Under the pieces are notes generated by a model. That model was not told the origin of the DNA and made no database searches. It was given only the letters and a program-made list of their open reading frames with translations. Both the position numbers and the translations under genes were made by a program. From NCBI RefSeq assembly GCF_030815145.1, contig NZ_JAUSWJ010000001.1, positions 2,170,001 to 2,234,000 of the forward strand: a stretch of 64,000 nucleotides of DNA, given 5' to 3'. This document shows positions 39,994-49,515 of the stretch, piece by piece; within the stretch, counting starts at the first letter, position 1; each line of letters opens with the position of its first letter. Source of the DNA: Kaistia geumhonensis (GTDB lineage Bacteria > Pseudomonadota > Alphaproteobacteria > Rhizobiales > Kaistiaceae).

Positions 39994-40860
39994 TCACTTC
40001 TCCAGGCGGGCGATGAGGCTCGACGTGTCCCAGCGATTGCCGCCCATGGCCTGGACATCGCCATAGAACTGGTCGACCAGCGCCGTCACCGGCAGCTTCG
40101 CGCCGTTCCGCCGCGCCTCGTCGAGACAGATGCCGAGATCCTTGCGCATCCAGTCGACCGCGAAGCCGAAGTCGAACGAGCCGGCATTCATCGTCTTGTA
40201 GCGGTTCTCCATCTGCCACGACTGCGCGGCGCCCTTGGAGATCACCTCGATCACGGCCTCCACATCCAGGCCGGCGCGCTTTCCGAAATGCAGCGCCTCG
40301 GCGAGGCCCTGCACGACGCCGGCGATGCAGATCTGGTTCATCATCTTGGCGAGCTGTCCGGCGCCGGACGGGCCGAGCAGACGGCACGCCCTCGCATAGG
40401 CACTGATGACCGGCTCGGCCTTGTCGAAATCCGCCTGATCGCCGCCGCACATCACTGTCAGAACGCCGTTCTCGGCGCCGGCCTGCCCGCCCGAGACGGG
40501 GGCGTCGACGAAGCCGAAGCCGCGCTCGCGCGCCGCCGCGTCGAGCTCACGCGCGACATCGGCCGAAGCGGTCGTGTGATCGACGAAGACGGTCCCGGCC
40601 GCCATGGCGCCGAACGCGCCTACGGAGCCGATGGTCACGGCGCGCAGATCGTCGTCATTGCCGACGCAGCAGAAGACGATCTCCTGGCCTTCGGCCGCGA
40701 GCGCCGGCGTCGCCGCCATCCGTCCGCCATGGGCCGTGACGAAGGATTCCGCCTTCGCAGCGGTCCGATTATAGACGGTCACGTCATGGCCCTTGGCCGC
40801 GAGATGGCGCGCCATCGGATAGCCCATGACGCCAAGACCGAGAAACGCCACCTTTGCCAT
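39994..40860 (-). CDS. Beta-hydroxyacid dehydrogenase (3-hydroxyisobutyrate dehydrogenase family)
   Basis: NAD(P)-dependent dehydrogenase of 288 residues. The N-terminal nucleotide motif is FLGLGVMGYPMARHLA at residues 5-20. The substrate signature is FVDAPVSGGQAGAENGVLTV and the catalytic lysine lies in KMMNQICIAG. I chose the ATG at 40860, since it starts directly at the Rossmann strand. It is divergent from the isomerase gene at 40952 with a 91-bp shared promoter region. Probably oxidises a short hydroxyacid such as tartronate semialdehyde, threonate or hydroxyisobutyrate; which one is undetermined. Confidence 0.9.
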   Translation of the reverse strand: MAKVAFLGLGVMGYPMARHLAAKGHDVTVYNRTAAKAESFVTAHGGRMAATPALAAEGQEIVFCCVGNDDDLRAVTIGSVGAFGAMAAGTVFVDHTTASADVARELDAAARERGFGFVDAPVSGGQAGAENGVLTVMCGGDQADFDKAEPVISAYARACRLLGPSGAGQLAKMMNQICIAGVVQGLAEALHFGKRAGLDVEAVIEVISKGAAQSWQMENRYKTMNAGSFDFGFAVDWMRKDLGICLDEARRNGAKLPVTALVDQFYGDVQAMGGNRWDTSSLIARLEK

Positions 40861-40924
40861 TGCCTTGCTCCCAGATTTCCAGAGGGCGCGAGGGTAGCCG
40901 CGACAGACGGCATCTTCTAGACTC

Positions 40925-40937
40925 TGAAATCGTTTCA
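40925..40937. promoter_or_regulatory. Possible operator in divergent promoter
   Basis: TGAAA-TCG-TTTCA, 5-bp arms around a 3-bp centre, 14 bp before the isomerase start in the spacer between two divergent genes. It resembles LacI-family half sites but has odd spacing, and no regulator gene is adjacent. Confidence 0.3.
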
Positions 40938-40951
40938 AGGGAGGAAGGCCG

Positions 40952-41779
40952 ATGCCGCAGCAACCGCCGCTCGCCGTTTCAAGCTGGAGCCTGCATCGCG
41001 CGCTGGGGCTCGCCTGGTACAACCGGCCGGACAATGACGTCGAGCCGAAAGCCGAGGAGACATGGGGCAAGGGCTCGATGACGCTGCTCGAATTCCCCGC
41101 GGCCGTCGCCTCCCTCGGCATCGACCGCGTCGAGATCTGCTCCTTCCACATCAGGACCCGCAATCCGGCCTATCTCGGCGAACTCAGCGCCGCGCTGGCG
41201 GCAAGCGGCGTGACGCTCCAGACGCTGCTGATCGAATATGGCGACATCTCCAATCCCGAGACGGCCGAGCGCGACCTCGCCTGGATCGAGCGCTGGATCG
41301 ATACGGCGGCGATCCTCGGCGCGGAGAAGGCGCGCGTCATCGCCGGCAAGTCGAAACCGACGCAGGAAGCACTGGCTCTGAGCGCCGCCGGCCTCTCGCG
41401 CCTCGGCCGGCACGGTGCCTCGCGGGGCGTCGAGATCGTCACGGAAAACTGGTTCGATCTCCTCGCGACTCCGGCCGATGTCGACGCGCTCTTCCGGCAG
41501 ATCGACGGTCCCGTCGGCCTCAATGGCGATTTCGGCAACTGGGACGGGCCGACCAAATATGCCGATCTGCGCGCGATCTTCCCGCGCGCGGTCTGCTGCC
41601 ATGCCAAGGGCGACTTTTCTTCGGGCGCGCTCGACGATGCCGACTACGGCGCCTGCCTCGATGCCGCGACGGAGGCCGGATTCCACGGCCCCTACACGCT
41701 GATCTATGACGGGCCCGACCCGGACGAACTCGGCCATCTCGCCATCGAGCGCGACTTCATCCGCGGCCGTTTCGCCTGA
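40952..41779 (+). CDS. Sugar phosphate isomerase/epimerase family protein
   Basis: TIM-barrel protein of the AP-endonuclease 2 fold, 275 residues. It has AVSSWSLHRALG at the N-terminus, VEICSFHIRT, LQTLLIEYGDI, IVTENWFDLLA with the metal-site glutamate, LNGDFGNWDG and CCHAKGDF. GGGAGGAAGG before the ATG is a good ribosome-binding site. Paired divergently with a beta-hydroxyacid dehydrogenase, it probably acts in the same minor catabolic route. Substrate unknown. Confidence 0.82.
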   Translation: MPQQPPLAVSSWSLHRALGLAWYNRPDNDVEPKAEETWGKGSMTLLEFPAAVASLGIDRVEICSFHIRTRNPAYLGELSAALAASGVTLQTLLIEYGDISNPETAERDLAWIERWIDTAAILGAEKARVIAGKSKPTQEALALSAAGLSRLGRHGASRGVEIVTENWFDLLATPADVDALFRQIDGPVGLNGDFGNWDGPTKYADLRAIFPRAVCCHAKGDFSSGALDDADYGACLDAATEAGFHGPYTLIYDGPDPDELGHLAIERDFIRGRFA

Positions 41780-41788
41780 CCGGTCGGA

Positions 41789-42406
41789 TCATCCGCGAGC
41801 GGCAACGGCCCGGCGGGCGGGATCGGGCTGCTCTTCCGGCTGATGCTCGAAGCTGTAATCGGCGAGGAGCACGATAGCCCTCGCGAAGACGACTTCCTCG
41901 TAGCGTGTCTTCTCGGCGTTCTGCCGCGCCTCGCCGGCGCGGCGCTCCAGCGTCGCGCGGATGAAATTGTCGCCCTTCGTCCTTCGAAAGCGGTGGGCCA
42001 TCGCCTCGGCGCGGCGGGCCTGCGTCTCCATGCGCCGAACGGCACCGGCGATCTCGGTGCGCTGCTTGACCAGCGTATCGCGGATGGCGGCCACGAGATC
42101 GACGCTCTCGAACGGGATGTCGCTGTCGAGAACCGAGGCGACGAGTTCGTGGATATGGTCCATGGCGCGGCCCGAGAGCGCCGCGGCGTCGATCTCGCCC
42201 TCGTAGCCCGCCGCGTCGTAGGCGGAACGCCGCTCGGGATCGGACAGGACGGCATAGGCATGGGCGAGGCGGTGGAAAGCCTCGGCATTGCCGCCGACAT
42301 CGGGATGCGCCTGGCGCGCCCGTCGCCGATAGGCCTTGTCGATCTCGCTCGCGCCTGCGTCGGACGCGACCGACAACTCGCTGTAGAGGCTCTTCTTCTC
42401 GGCCAC
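41789..42406 (-). CDS. J-domain (DnaJ-like) protein
   Basis: 205-residue protein whose N-terminal 70 residues form a J domain with the HPD tripeptide (RARQAHPDVGGNAEAFHRL), able to stimulate a DnaK ATPase. The remainder lacks the Gly/Phe and zinc-finger regions of DnaJ. It is a charged, helical segment (about residues 100-180, rich in Arg, Glu and Ala) that may be a coiled coil. Convergent with the isomerase gene, 9 bp apart. Client unknown. Confidence 0.85.
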   Translation of the reverse strand: MAEKKSLYSELSVASDAGASEIDKAYRRRARQAHPDVGGNAEAFHRLAHAYAVLSDPERRSAYDAAGYEGEIDAAALSGRAMDHIHELVASVLDSDIPFESVDLVAAIRDTLVKQRTEIAGAVRRMETQARRAEAMAHRFRRTKGDNFIRATLERRAGEARQNAEKTRYEEVVFARAIVLLADYSFEHQPEEQPDPARRAVAARG

Positions 42407-42484
42407 CCGCCGTTCCCGCTGTTTCCGCCGCCCGTCATCCGGCAGCAGTCATGCCGCAGGAAAGGGCATCCCGTAAAGTCGCGC

Positions 42485-44950
42485 TCAGCCGCCGAACAGC
42501 CGCCCGAGGAATCCGGGCTCGCGATGGATGACGGTGCCGGGCGGGGGCGAGTCCGACTGGCCGACCGCCGCGGGCGGCACGGGACCCGGGTCGTAGCCCT
42601 GGCCATAGTCCTCGCCGCCATAGGTCTCGCGCGCGCTCGGCGGATAGCCGTTGGCGGCATAGCCGGGATCGGCCTCGGGCGGCGGAAGCGACGCCGCCCC
42701 GCGCTCGGGATCCGTGACCGCGGCATAGTCGGACGGCCGGGTGCTGCCGGTGAGATCGCCTGCCGGATCGACGAGGCCGCCGGGCGGCGGCGGACCGGCG
42801 TCCTCCAGCGCGCCGTTCGATTCGCCGCCCACCGTCTGCGGCGGCGCTGCGTCGGCCTGGAACCTCGCGGGATCGCGGAACGTGTAGTCGCCCGGAAGAT
42901 TGGCCACCGCGACGCCCTGATGCGCCTCGATCATGAAGCGGTTCCAGATCTCGGCAGGCAGCGAACCGCCGGTCATGCGCTTGGTGGGCTTGAAATCGTC
43001 ATTGCCGAGCCAGACGCCGGCCGTGAGATTGGCGGTGTAGCCGACGAACCAGGCATCGCGGGAATCGTTGGTGGTCCCGGTCTTGCCGGCGGCCGGCCAG
43101 CCGGCGATCGCCGCCTTGCGGCCGGTGCCGCGCGCCAGCGTGTCGGACAGCATCGAGTTCATCATGCCGACATAGGTCGGGTCGATGACCTGCACCGCGT
43201 CGGCATGCGGACGCTGGTAGAGGACCTTGCCATCGACCGCCTTCACGCTGGCGATGACATAGGGCGCCACCGCGTAGCCGCCATTGGCGAAGGGCACGTA
43301 GGAGTCGGTCAGCTCGAGCAGGTTCACCTCTGACGTGCCGAGCGCAATCGAAGGGTTGGGCTGGAGGTCGGACTTGATGCCGAGCCGGTGTGCCGTCGCG
43401 ACGACGCCGGCCGGGCCGACCTCGTTGGCCAGCTGGACCGCCACGGTGTTGATCGAGAGAGCCAGCGCCGTCTGCAGGGTCACCGGGCCGCGATAGGTCT
43501 TCTCGTAGTTCTTCGGCTCCCATTTGCCGATCCGGGTCGGCTCGTCGATGCGCACCGTCTCCGGCGTCAGACCGAATTCGAGCGCCGTCAGGTAGACGAA
43601 GGGCTTGAAGGCGGAGCCCGGCTGGCGCTTCGCCTCGACCGCGCGGTTGAACTGGCTCTTCTCGTAATCGCGGCCGCCGACCATGGCGCGGACAGCGCCG
43701 GTGCCGTCGATCGCGACAAGCGCGCCCTGGCTGACGCCGTATTTCTTGCCGTTCTTGTCGAGAGTCTCTGTCACGGCGCGCGCCGCGGCATCTTCGAGAT
43801 GGGAGTCGATCGTCGTCTCGACGATCACGTCCTGGTCGAGCGCACCGACCACATCGGGCACGACATCGGCGACCCAGTCGGCGACATAGTAGGCGCCACT
43901 GCCCGCGCCCTGGCTCTGCGGCTCGACCACGACCGCCACGGCCTGCTTCTCCTGGTCGGCCGTGATGAAGCCCTCCTCGCGCATGGCGGAAAGGACGAGA
44001 TCGGCGCGCTGGTTGGCCGCTTCGGGATCGCTGGTCGGGGCATAGCGCGACGGCGCCTTCAGCAGCGCGGCGAGGATCGCGGCTTCCTTCAGCGAGATCT
44101 CGCGTGCCGACTTGCCGAAATAGCGGCGCGAGGCAGCATCGACACCATAGGCGCCGGCGCCGAGATAGACGCGGTTCAGATAGGCCTCCATGATCTGGCT
44201 CTTGGAGTATTTGAGCTCCAGCCAGACGGCCATCATCGCTTCCTGCAGCTTGCGCTGGAACGTGCGGTCGGGCTTCAGGAAGAGGTTCTTGGCGAGCTGC
44301 TGCGTGACGGTCGAGCCGCCCTGCACCACGCTGCCGGCCCGCGCGTTCACATAGGCCGCGCGGACGAGACCGTAGGGATCGACGCCGAAATGATCGTAGA
44401 ATCGGCGGTCCTCGATCGCGACCACCGCTTGCGGAAGATAGGGCGGCAGTTCGTCGATGCGCACGAACTCGCCGCCGGTATCGCCTCGATTGGCGATCAG
44501 CGATCCGTCATTGGCGAGGATCTTGATATTCGGCGGCCGCTTCGGCAGCACCGACCAGTCGGTCGAGGACGGCAGCTGGCTCGCATAGTAGACGACGCCG
44601 CCGACCAGCGCGATCGAGCCCCAGACGGCGAGGATGATACCCCATTTGACCGTCGCGCGGAAAAACCGGAAGACGCCGGAGCCACCCTGCCGACGGCGCT
44701 CCCGCGCCTCGCGGCGGCGATCGGAAGCGCGCGCCCGGCGGCTGCGCGGGCGGTCGTTCTCGGCGTCGATATCGACGAAATCCACGTCCTCGGCATCGCG
44801 GGCCCGCCGGGAGCGGCCACCGCCGCCGGCTCGCCCGAATACGGCGCGGTCTTCCTCGCCGACGCGAATCGCGGAGCCGTCCTCGGCCTCGTCGCGGGGC
44901 CGGTCGAGGACCGGTTCGATCCGGTCGCGGCGGGGAGTCGGTCTCGCCAT
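42485..44950 (-). CDS. Class A penicillin-binding protein (PBP1a-like)
   Basis: Bifunctional peptidoglycan glycosyltransferase/transpeptidase of 821 residues. A basic, probably disordered N-terminal tail of about 105 residues precedes one membrane helix. The GT51 domain has EDRRFYDHFG near residue 180 and GGSTVTQQLAKNLFL near 215. The transpeptidase has the catalytic serine in SAFKPF near residue 445, SIN in ALSINTVAV, and KTGTT near 621. The last 100 residues are Pro/Gly-rich and low complexity. The ATG at 44950 was chosen because upstream codons do not resemble the family. Divergent from priA; the 243-bp spacer 44951-45193 shows nothing distinctive. Confidence 0.93.
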   Translation of the reverse strand: MARPTPRRDRIEPVLDRPRDEAEDGSAIRVGEEDRAVFGRAGGGGRSRRARDAEDVDFVDIDAENDRPRSRRARASDRRREARERRRQGGSGVFRFFRATVKWGIILAVWGSIALVGGVVYYASQLPSSTDWSVLPKRPPNIKILANDGSLIANRGDTGGEFVRIDELPPYLPQAVVAIEDRRFYDHFGVDPYGLVRAAYVNARAGSVVQGGSTVTQQLAKNLFLKPDRTFQRKLQEAMMAVWLELKYSKSQIMEAYLNRVYLGAGAYGVDAASRRYFGKSAREISLKEAAILAALLKAPSRYAPTSDPEAANQRADLVLSAMREEGFITADQEKQAVAVVVEPQSQGAGSGAYYVADWVADVVPDVVGALDQDVIVETTIDSHLEDAAARAVTETLDKNGKKYGVSQGALVAIDGTGAVRAMVGGRDYEKSQFNRAVEAKRQPGSAFKPFVYLTALEFGLTPETVRIDEPTRIGKWEPKNYEKTYRGPVTLQTALALSINTVAVQLANEVGPAGVVATAHRLGIKSDLQPNPSIALGTSEVNLLELTDSYVPFANGGYAVAPYVIASVKAVDGKVLYQRPHADAVQVIDPTYVGMMNSMLSDTLARGTGRKAAIAGWPAAGKTGTTNDSRDAWFVGYTANLTAGVWLGNDDFKPTKRMTGGSLPAEIWNRFMIEAHQGVAVANLPGDYTFRDPARFQADAAPPQTVGGESNGALEDAGPPPPGGLVDPAGDLTGSTRPSDYAAVTDPERGAASLPPPEADPGYAANGYPPSARETYGGEDYGQGYDPGPVPPAAVGQSDSPPPGTVIHREPGFLGRLFGG

Positions 44951-45193
44951 GCGGGCAGCGGGTCCTTTTCGTCGGAGGTCCAGCGTGTTTGTCCTCGCCC
45001 CGCGACATGACCGCGGAATGCGGCGATTTCGCGGGACAGGCGGCAATCGGCCCCAGAATAGCCGAAGCATGTAGTCGATCTGTTAAGAATGCCGCCCGAC
45101 ACGCGCGTGGCGAGACGCGTGTGACGAGCCCGACGGACGGACTTCCCTTCGCCGATCCGCTGTCCCATCTTCGGCGCGCCGAAAGGACCGCCC

Positions 45194-47365
45194 GTGCAAG
45201 CCGATACCGTCTCCATCCTGCTGCCGCTCGCCGTGGAGGGGCCCTATACCTATCGCGTTCCGCATGGCCTGACCCTGGCGCCCGGCGACATCGTCCGCGT
45301 GCCGCTCGGGCCGCGCGAGATGCTCGGCGCGGTCTGGGACGATCCGCCGGACGGCAGCGTCGGCCACAACCGCCTGAGGCCGGTCGCACATCGCTATGAC
45401 GCGCCGCCGATCGAGGAGAGCCTGCGGCGCTTTGTCGACTGGGTCGCCCGCTACACCATGACGCCGCGCGGCATGATCCTGCGCATGGTGCTGCGGGCGC
45501 CGGAGGCGCTCCTGCCCGAGCGGGCCATCGCCGCGCTGCGTTTCTCGGGGACCGTCCCCGCCCGGCTGACGCCGGCGCGCGAGACGGTGCTCGGCCGCAT
45601 GGCCGACGGCCAGCCGCTGCCGAAAACCGGGCTTTCCTCCGCGCTCGGCGTCTCCCCGGCGGTGATCGCGGGGCTGGTCGCGCAAGGCACGCTGGTCGAG
45701 GCGACGATCGCGCCGCCGCCCGTCGCGGCCCTGCCGGACCCCGACCACGCGCGGCCGGAGCTCGGCACCGGCCAGATCGAGGCGGCCGAGGCGCTGCGCG
45801 CCATGGTTGATGCCGGCAGCTACGAGGTGGCGCTCATCGATGGCGTCACCGGATCGGGCAAGACCGAGGTCTATTTCGAAGCGGTGGCGGAAGCGCTCCG
45901 CCGCGGTCGTCAGGCCCTGATCCTTCTGCCCGAGATCGCCCTCACCGGCGACTTCCTCGACCGCTTCGCCCGCCGCTTCGGCGCCCGGCCGGCGGAATGG
46001 CATTCGGAGCTGCCGCAGCGCGGGCGCGAACGCGTCTGGCGGGGCGTCGCGGACGGCACCGTCCGGGCGGTCGTCGGCGCCCGCTCCGCGCTCTTCCTGC
46101 CCTTTCGGGAGCTCGGGCTCGTCATCGTCGACGAAGAGCACGACGCAGCCTACAAGCAGGACGAGGGCGTGACCTATCATGCCCGTGACATGGCCGTGGT
46201 GCGCGGCAATCTCGGCGCCTTCCCGGTCGTCCTCGCCTCGGCGACGCCTTCGATCGAGAGCCGCGTCAACGCCGACCAGGGCCGCTATCGCCGCCTGCAT
46301 CTGCCGGCGCGCTTCCGCGCCGCGAAGCTGCCCGAGATCCGTGCCATCGACCTTCGGACCGACCCGCCCGAGCGCGGCCGCTTCCTGTCGCCGGTGCTCG
46401 TCAAGGCGATGGAGGAGACGCTCGCCGCCGGTTCGCAGTCGCTGCTCTTCCTCAACCGCCGCGGCTATGCGCCCTTGACGCTCTGTCGAACCTGCGGCCA
46501 CCGCTTCCAGTGCCCCAACTGCTCGAGCTGGCTGGTCGAGCATCGCTTCCGCGGCCAGCTCGTCTGCCACCATTGCGGACATTCCGAGCCTCGGCCGAGC
46601 CACTGCCCGATCTGCGCCAGCGAGGACAGCCTCGTCGCCTGCGGCCCCGGCGTGGAGCGGATCGCCGAGGAGGTCGCGGCCCGCTTCCCGGACGCGCGGG
46701 CCATCGTGCTCTCAAGCGACATGCAGGGCGGCGTGCAGCAGATGCGCGCCGAGCTCGAGGCGATCCGGTCTGGAGCGGTCGATATCGTCATCGGAACGCA
46801 GCTCGTCGCCAAGGGCCACAATTTCCCCGGCCTCGCGCTGGTCGGCGTGGTCGACGCCGATCTCGGCCTCGCGCAGGGCGATCCGCGCGCGGCCGAGCGC
46901 ACCTTCCAGCTGCTGGCGCAGGTGACGGGGCGCGCCGGCCGCGCCGGCGGCGACAGCCGCGCCTTCCTGCAGACCTATGCGCCGGATCATCCGGTGATCG
47001 CCGCCATCGCGTCGGGCGATTCCGAGGCCTTCTACCAGCGCGAGATCGAGGCGCGTCGCGTCTCCGGCCTGCCGCCCTTCGGCCGTCTCGCCGGCCTCAT
47101 CGTCTCGGCCGCAGACCGGGCGAGCGCGATGTCCCATGCCCAGGCGCTGCGCCGCATGGCGCCGCCCGAGGATGTCGCGATGGTGCTCGGGCCCTCGGAA
47201 GCGCCGCTCGCCGTGCTGCGCGGCCGCCACCGCTTCCGCCTGCTCGTCCGGGCGCCGCGCGGCTTCGACCTGCAAGGTTTCATCGCCGGCTGGCTGGCCG
47301 CGTCGCCGCCGCCGCGCGGCAGCGTCAAGGTGCAGATCGACATCGATCCGCTCAGCTTCCTCTAG
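45194..47365 (+). CDS. priA: Primosomal protein N' (replication restart helicase PriA)
   Basis: Superfamily 2 helicase restarting stalled replication forks, 723 residues. Walker A GVTGSGKTEVYFEA lies near residue 216, the DEAH-type box is VIVDEEHDAAYKQ, and a zinc-binding region CRTCGHRFQCPNC plus CHHCGH and CPICAS lies near residues 431-480. ARFPDARAIVLSSD and IGTQLVAKGHNFPG are motifs IV-V. The start is GTG at 45194 with GAAAGGA upstream; it encodes the opening of the 3'-DNA-binding domain. Confidence 0.95.
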   Translation: MQADTVSILLPLAVEGPYTYRVPHGLTLAPGDIVRVPLGPREMLGAVWDDPPDGSVGHNRLRPVAHRYDAPPIEESLRRFVDWVARYTMTPRGMILRMVLRAPEALLPERAIAALRFSGTVPARLTPARETVLGRMADGQPLPKTGLSSALGVSPAVIAGLVAQGTLVEATIAPPPVAALPDPDHARPELGTGQIEAAEALRAMVDAGSYEVALIDGVTGSGKTEVYFEAVAEALRRGRQALILLPEIALTGDFLDRFARRFGARPAEWHSELPQRGRERVWRGVADGTVRAVVGARSALFLPFRELGLVIVDEEHDAAYKQDEGVTYHARDMAVVRGNLGAFPVVLASATPSIESRVNADQGRYRRLHLPARFRAAKLPEIRAIDLRTDPPERGRFLSPVLVKAMEETLAAGSQSLLFLNRRGYAPLTLCRTCGHRFQCPNCSSWLVEHRFRGQLVCHHCGHSEPRPSHCPICASEDSLVACGPGVERIAEEVAARFPDARAIVLSSDMQGGVQQMRAELEAIRSGAVDIVIGTQLVAKGHNFPGLALVGVVDADLGLAQGDPRAAERTFQLLAQVTGRAGRAGGDSRAFLQTYAPDHPVIAAIASGDSEAFYQREIEARRVSGLPPFGRLAGLIVSAADRASAMSHAQALRRMAPPEDVAMVLGPSEAPLAVLRGRHRFRLLVRAPRGFDLQGFIAGWLAASPPPRGSVKVQIDIDPLSFL

Positions 47366-47469
47366 CCTCCGGCGCCGAGTCGCCTTGCGAAGTGGAGCCG
47401 GGCGGGTTAGCCCATCTGCGGACCGTGCGGCATCCGCCGGCACGGCCCGCCGCACGAGCAGGAATGAGC

Positions 47470-48447
47470 ATGGCCACGAAGAAAGTCATTTACGATACGG
47501 ATCCCGGCGTCGACGATGCCATGGCGCTTCTCTTCCTGCTCGCGGCCCCCGATGTCGAACTCGTCGGCGTCACGACGGTGCTCGGCAATCACCGCATCGA
47601 CGTGACGACCCGCAACGCGCTGTTCCTGAGGGATACCTTCGGCTTCGAGGCGCCGGTGGCGCGCGGCGCCGGCCGGCCGCTCGTGCTCGAGGAAAAGGAC
47701 CCGCCGGTCTGGGTGCATGGCGAGAACGGCCTCGGCGACATCCTGCTGCCGGAGACGATCCGCTCCGAAGAGCATCCCCTGCCCGCGCACCGCTTCATCA
47801 TCGAGACGGTGCGCAAGCATCCGCACGAGATCTCGATCGTCGCGGTCGGCCGCATGACCAATCTCGCGCTGGCGCTGCGCGAGGACCCGGAGATCGCCTC
47901 GCTGGTCAAGGAAATCGTCATCATGGGTGGCGCCTTCGGCTATCGCGGCCATTCGGGCAATGTGACGCCCGTGGCCGAGGCCAACATCATCGGCGACCCG
48001 CATGCCGCCGACGAGATGTTCGCGGCCTCCTGGCCGATCGTGGTCGTCGGCCTCGACGTCACCCAGGAAGCGATCATGAGCACGCCCTATCTGGAGGCGC
48101 TGCGCGATCGTGGCGGCCATATGGGCCGCTTCATCTGGGACGTGTCGCGCTACTACGAGCGCTTCTACCGCTCCTCGACCAAGTTCGACGGCATTCCGGT
48201 GCACGATTCCTCGGCGGTCGCCTATCTGCTCGACCCGACGCTGTTCACCACCCGCGGCGGCCCGATCCGCGTCGTCACCGAGGGTATCGCCATCGGCCAG
48301 ACGATCCAGGCGCCCAACACCCGGCGCTTCCCGCCGAACAATGCCTGGGAAGGGCGGCCGGATCACAAGATCTGCATCGACGGCGACGCCGACCGCTTCC
48401 TCGAGCTTTATTTCGACACCATCGTCGCCGCCGCGGCGGGCGCCTGA
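47470..48447 (+). CDS. Nucleoside hydrolase (inosine/uridine-preferring type)
   Basis: Cleaves nucleosides to base and ribose; 325 residues. The calcium-binding DTDPGVDDAMAL motif lies near the N-terminus (residues 9-20). VAVGRMTNLALAL, IVIMGGAF and EANIIGDPHAA, and the late HDSSAVAYLLDP complete the active site. I chose the ATG at 47470 because AGGA is well spaced from it; an ATG six bases earlier is too close. It is followed at 12 bp by an unclassified gene, with a PfkB sugar kinase facing them, which would suit ribose salvage. Confidence 0.92.
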   Translation: MATKKVIYDTDPGVDDAMALLFLLAAPDVELVGVTTVLGNHRIDVTTRNALFLRDTFGFEAPVARGAGRPLVLEEKDPPVWVHGENGLGDILLPETIRSEEHPLPAHRFIIETVRKHPHEISIVAVGRMTNLALALREDPEIASLVKEIVIMGGAFGYRGHSGNVTPVAEANIIGDPHAADEMFAASWPIVVVGLDVTQEAIMSTPYLEALRDRGGHMGRFIWDVSRYYERFYRSSTKFDGIPVHDSSAVAYLLDPTLFTTRGGPIRVVTEGIAIGQTIQAPNTRRFPPNNAWEGRPDHKICIDGDADRFLELYFDTIVAAAAGA

Positions 48448-48459
48448 GGAGACGTGCCG

Positions 48460-49515
48460 ATGGCCGAGAGCGACGAGCGGCTGCTGCTGGTCACGTCCAT
48501 CCCGCCCCGCTTCGGCGGCGAGGACGAACGGCGCCAGCTTTCGCGCGCCGGCCTCACCATCGCCGATGCGGTCGCCTCATTCGAGGCGGCCGGCTTCCGC
48601 GTCGTTTCCGTGAACCGCGAGGGCGAGAAGGCGGGGATCCATGGCTATCCGACGGTCGAGATCGTCGAGGTGCCGCCGGGCGGGCTGTTCCCCAACAAAT
48701 ACGGGCCGAGCTTCGGCCAGATTCTCGCGACCTTCGGCGACGGCCCCGGAGCCGTCGTCAATGCCGACATCTACATGGTGAAGAGCGATGTCGCGCGGGT
48801 GCTGCGCGAGCGGCCGGGTACGGTGCTCATTGCCCGCCGGCTGGACGTGGCGACGCAGGCGAAGGGCGTGGTCGGCACCTATAACCGCGGCATCGACGGC
48901 ATCTTCTTCTCGGGCGGGGCGCTGGCCGAGCTCGCCGCCGATCCCGATCTCGGCGCCTTCCAGATGGGCGCCCCCTATTGGGACATCCTGCTGCCCACCG
49001 CCGCCTCGCTGCATCACCCGGTCGCCTTCGTGCCGGCGCCGTTCCTCCTGCACGAGATCCATCCGGCGCGCTGGAACTCCGCCGACTACAAGATGCTGCG
49101 CGAGCGGGCGGTGAAGGTCATCGTCGCGCATGCGCGCCGCTACAAGGATATCCGCCCGCAGGCCGCCGCCTTCCTGGCGGGGCTCGAGGGCTTTCTTGGC
49201 GGCCCGTTCGAGCCGCTGACCGAGAAGAAGATCAAGGACAGCGCGGTCTACATGAATCTCTGGCTCTCGAAGATCGAGCAGAGCCCGACCCGGATCGTCG
49301 CCGTCGACTACAACGACCCGACGATCAACCGCTTCATTTCGCAGCTCTTCGGCCACACCGCCGAGGCGCTGTCGATCGCCAACTGGCTGGATGCGCGCGA
49401 GGACGACGGCAAGGAATCGCTCCTCGCCAAGGTCCACCGCTTCGTGAAGCTGATCCTCAGGACCCGCCGCGCTCAGAAGAAGGTGGCGCGGGTCAAGAAG
49501 CTGTTTCCGAACTGA
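48460..49515 (+). CDS. Uncharacterised protein, possible GT-A-fold glycosyltransferase
   Basis: 351 residues, not assigned to a named family. The opening LLLVTSIPPRFGG, the central AVVNADIYMV (an NxD-like motif that could stand in for DxD), GIDGIFFSGGAL and FQMGAPYWDILLP are arranged as in small nucleotide-sugar transferases. The C-terminal 40 residues are strongly basic (RTRRAQKKVARVKK). No signal peptide or membrane segment is seen. I chose the ATG at 48460 with GAGGAG eight bases upstream rather than a GTG at 48454. Its last 23 bp overlap the convergent pfkB-type gene. Function open. Confidence 0.6.
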   Translation: MAESDERLLLVTSIPPRFGGEDERRQLSRAGLTIADAVASFEAAGFRVVSVNREGEKAGIHGYPTVEIVEVPPGGLFPNKYGPSFGQILATFGDGPGAVVNADIYMVKSDVARVLRERPGTVLIARRLDVATQAKGVVGTYNRGIDGIFFSGGALAELAADPDLGAFQMGAPYWDILLPTAASLHHPVAFVPAPFLLHEIHPARWNSADYKMLRERAVKVIVAHARRYKDIRPQAAAFLAGLEGFLGGPFEPLTEKKIKDSAVYMNLWLSKIEQSPTRIVAVDYNDPTINRFISQLFGHTAEALSIANWLDAREDDGKESLLAKVHRFVKLILRTRRAQKKVARVKKLFPN

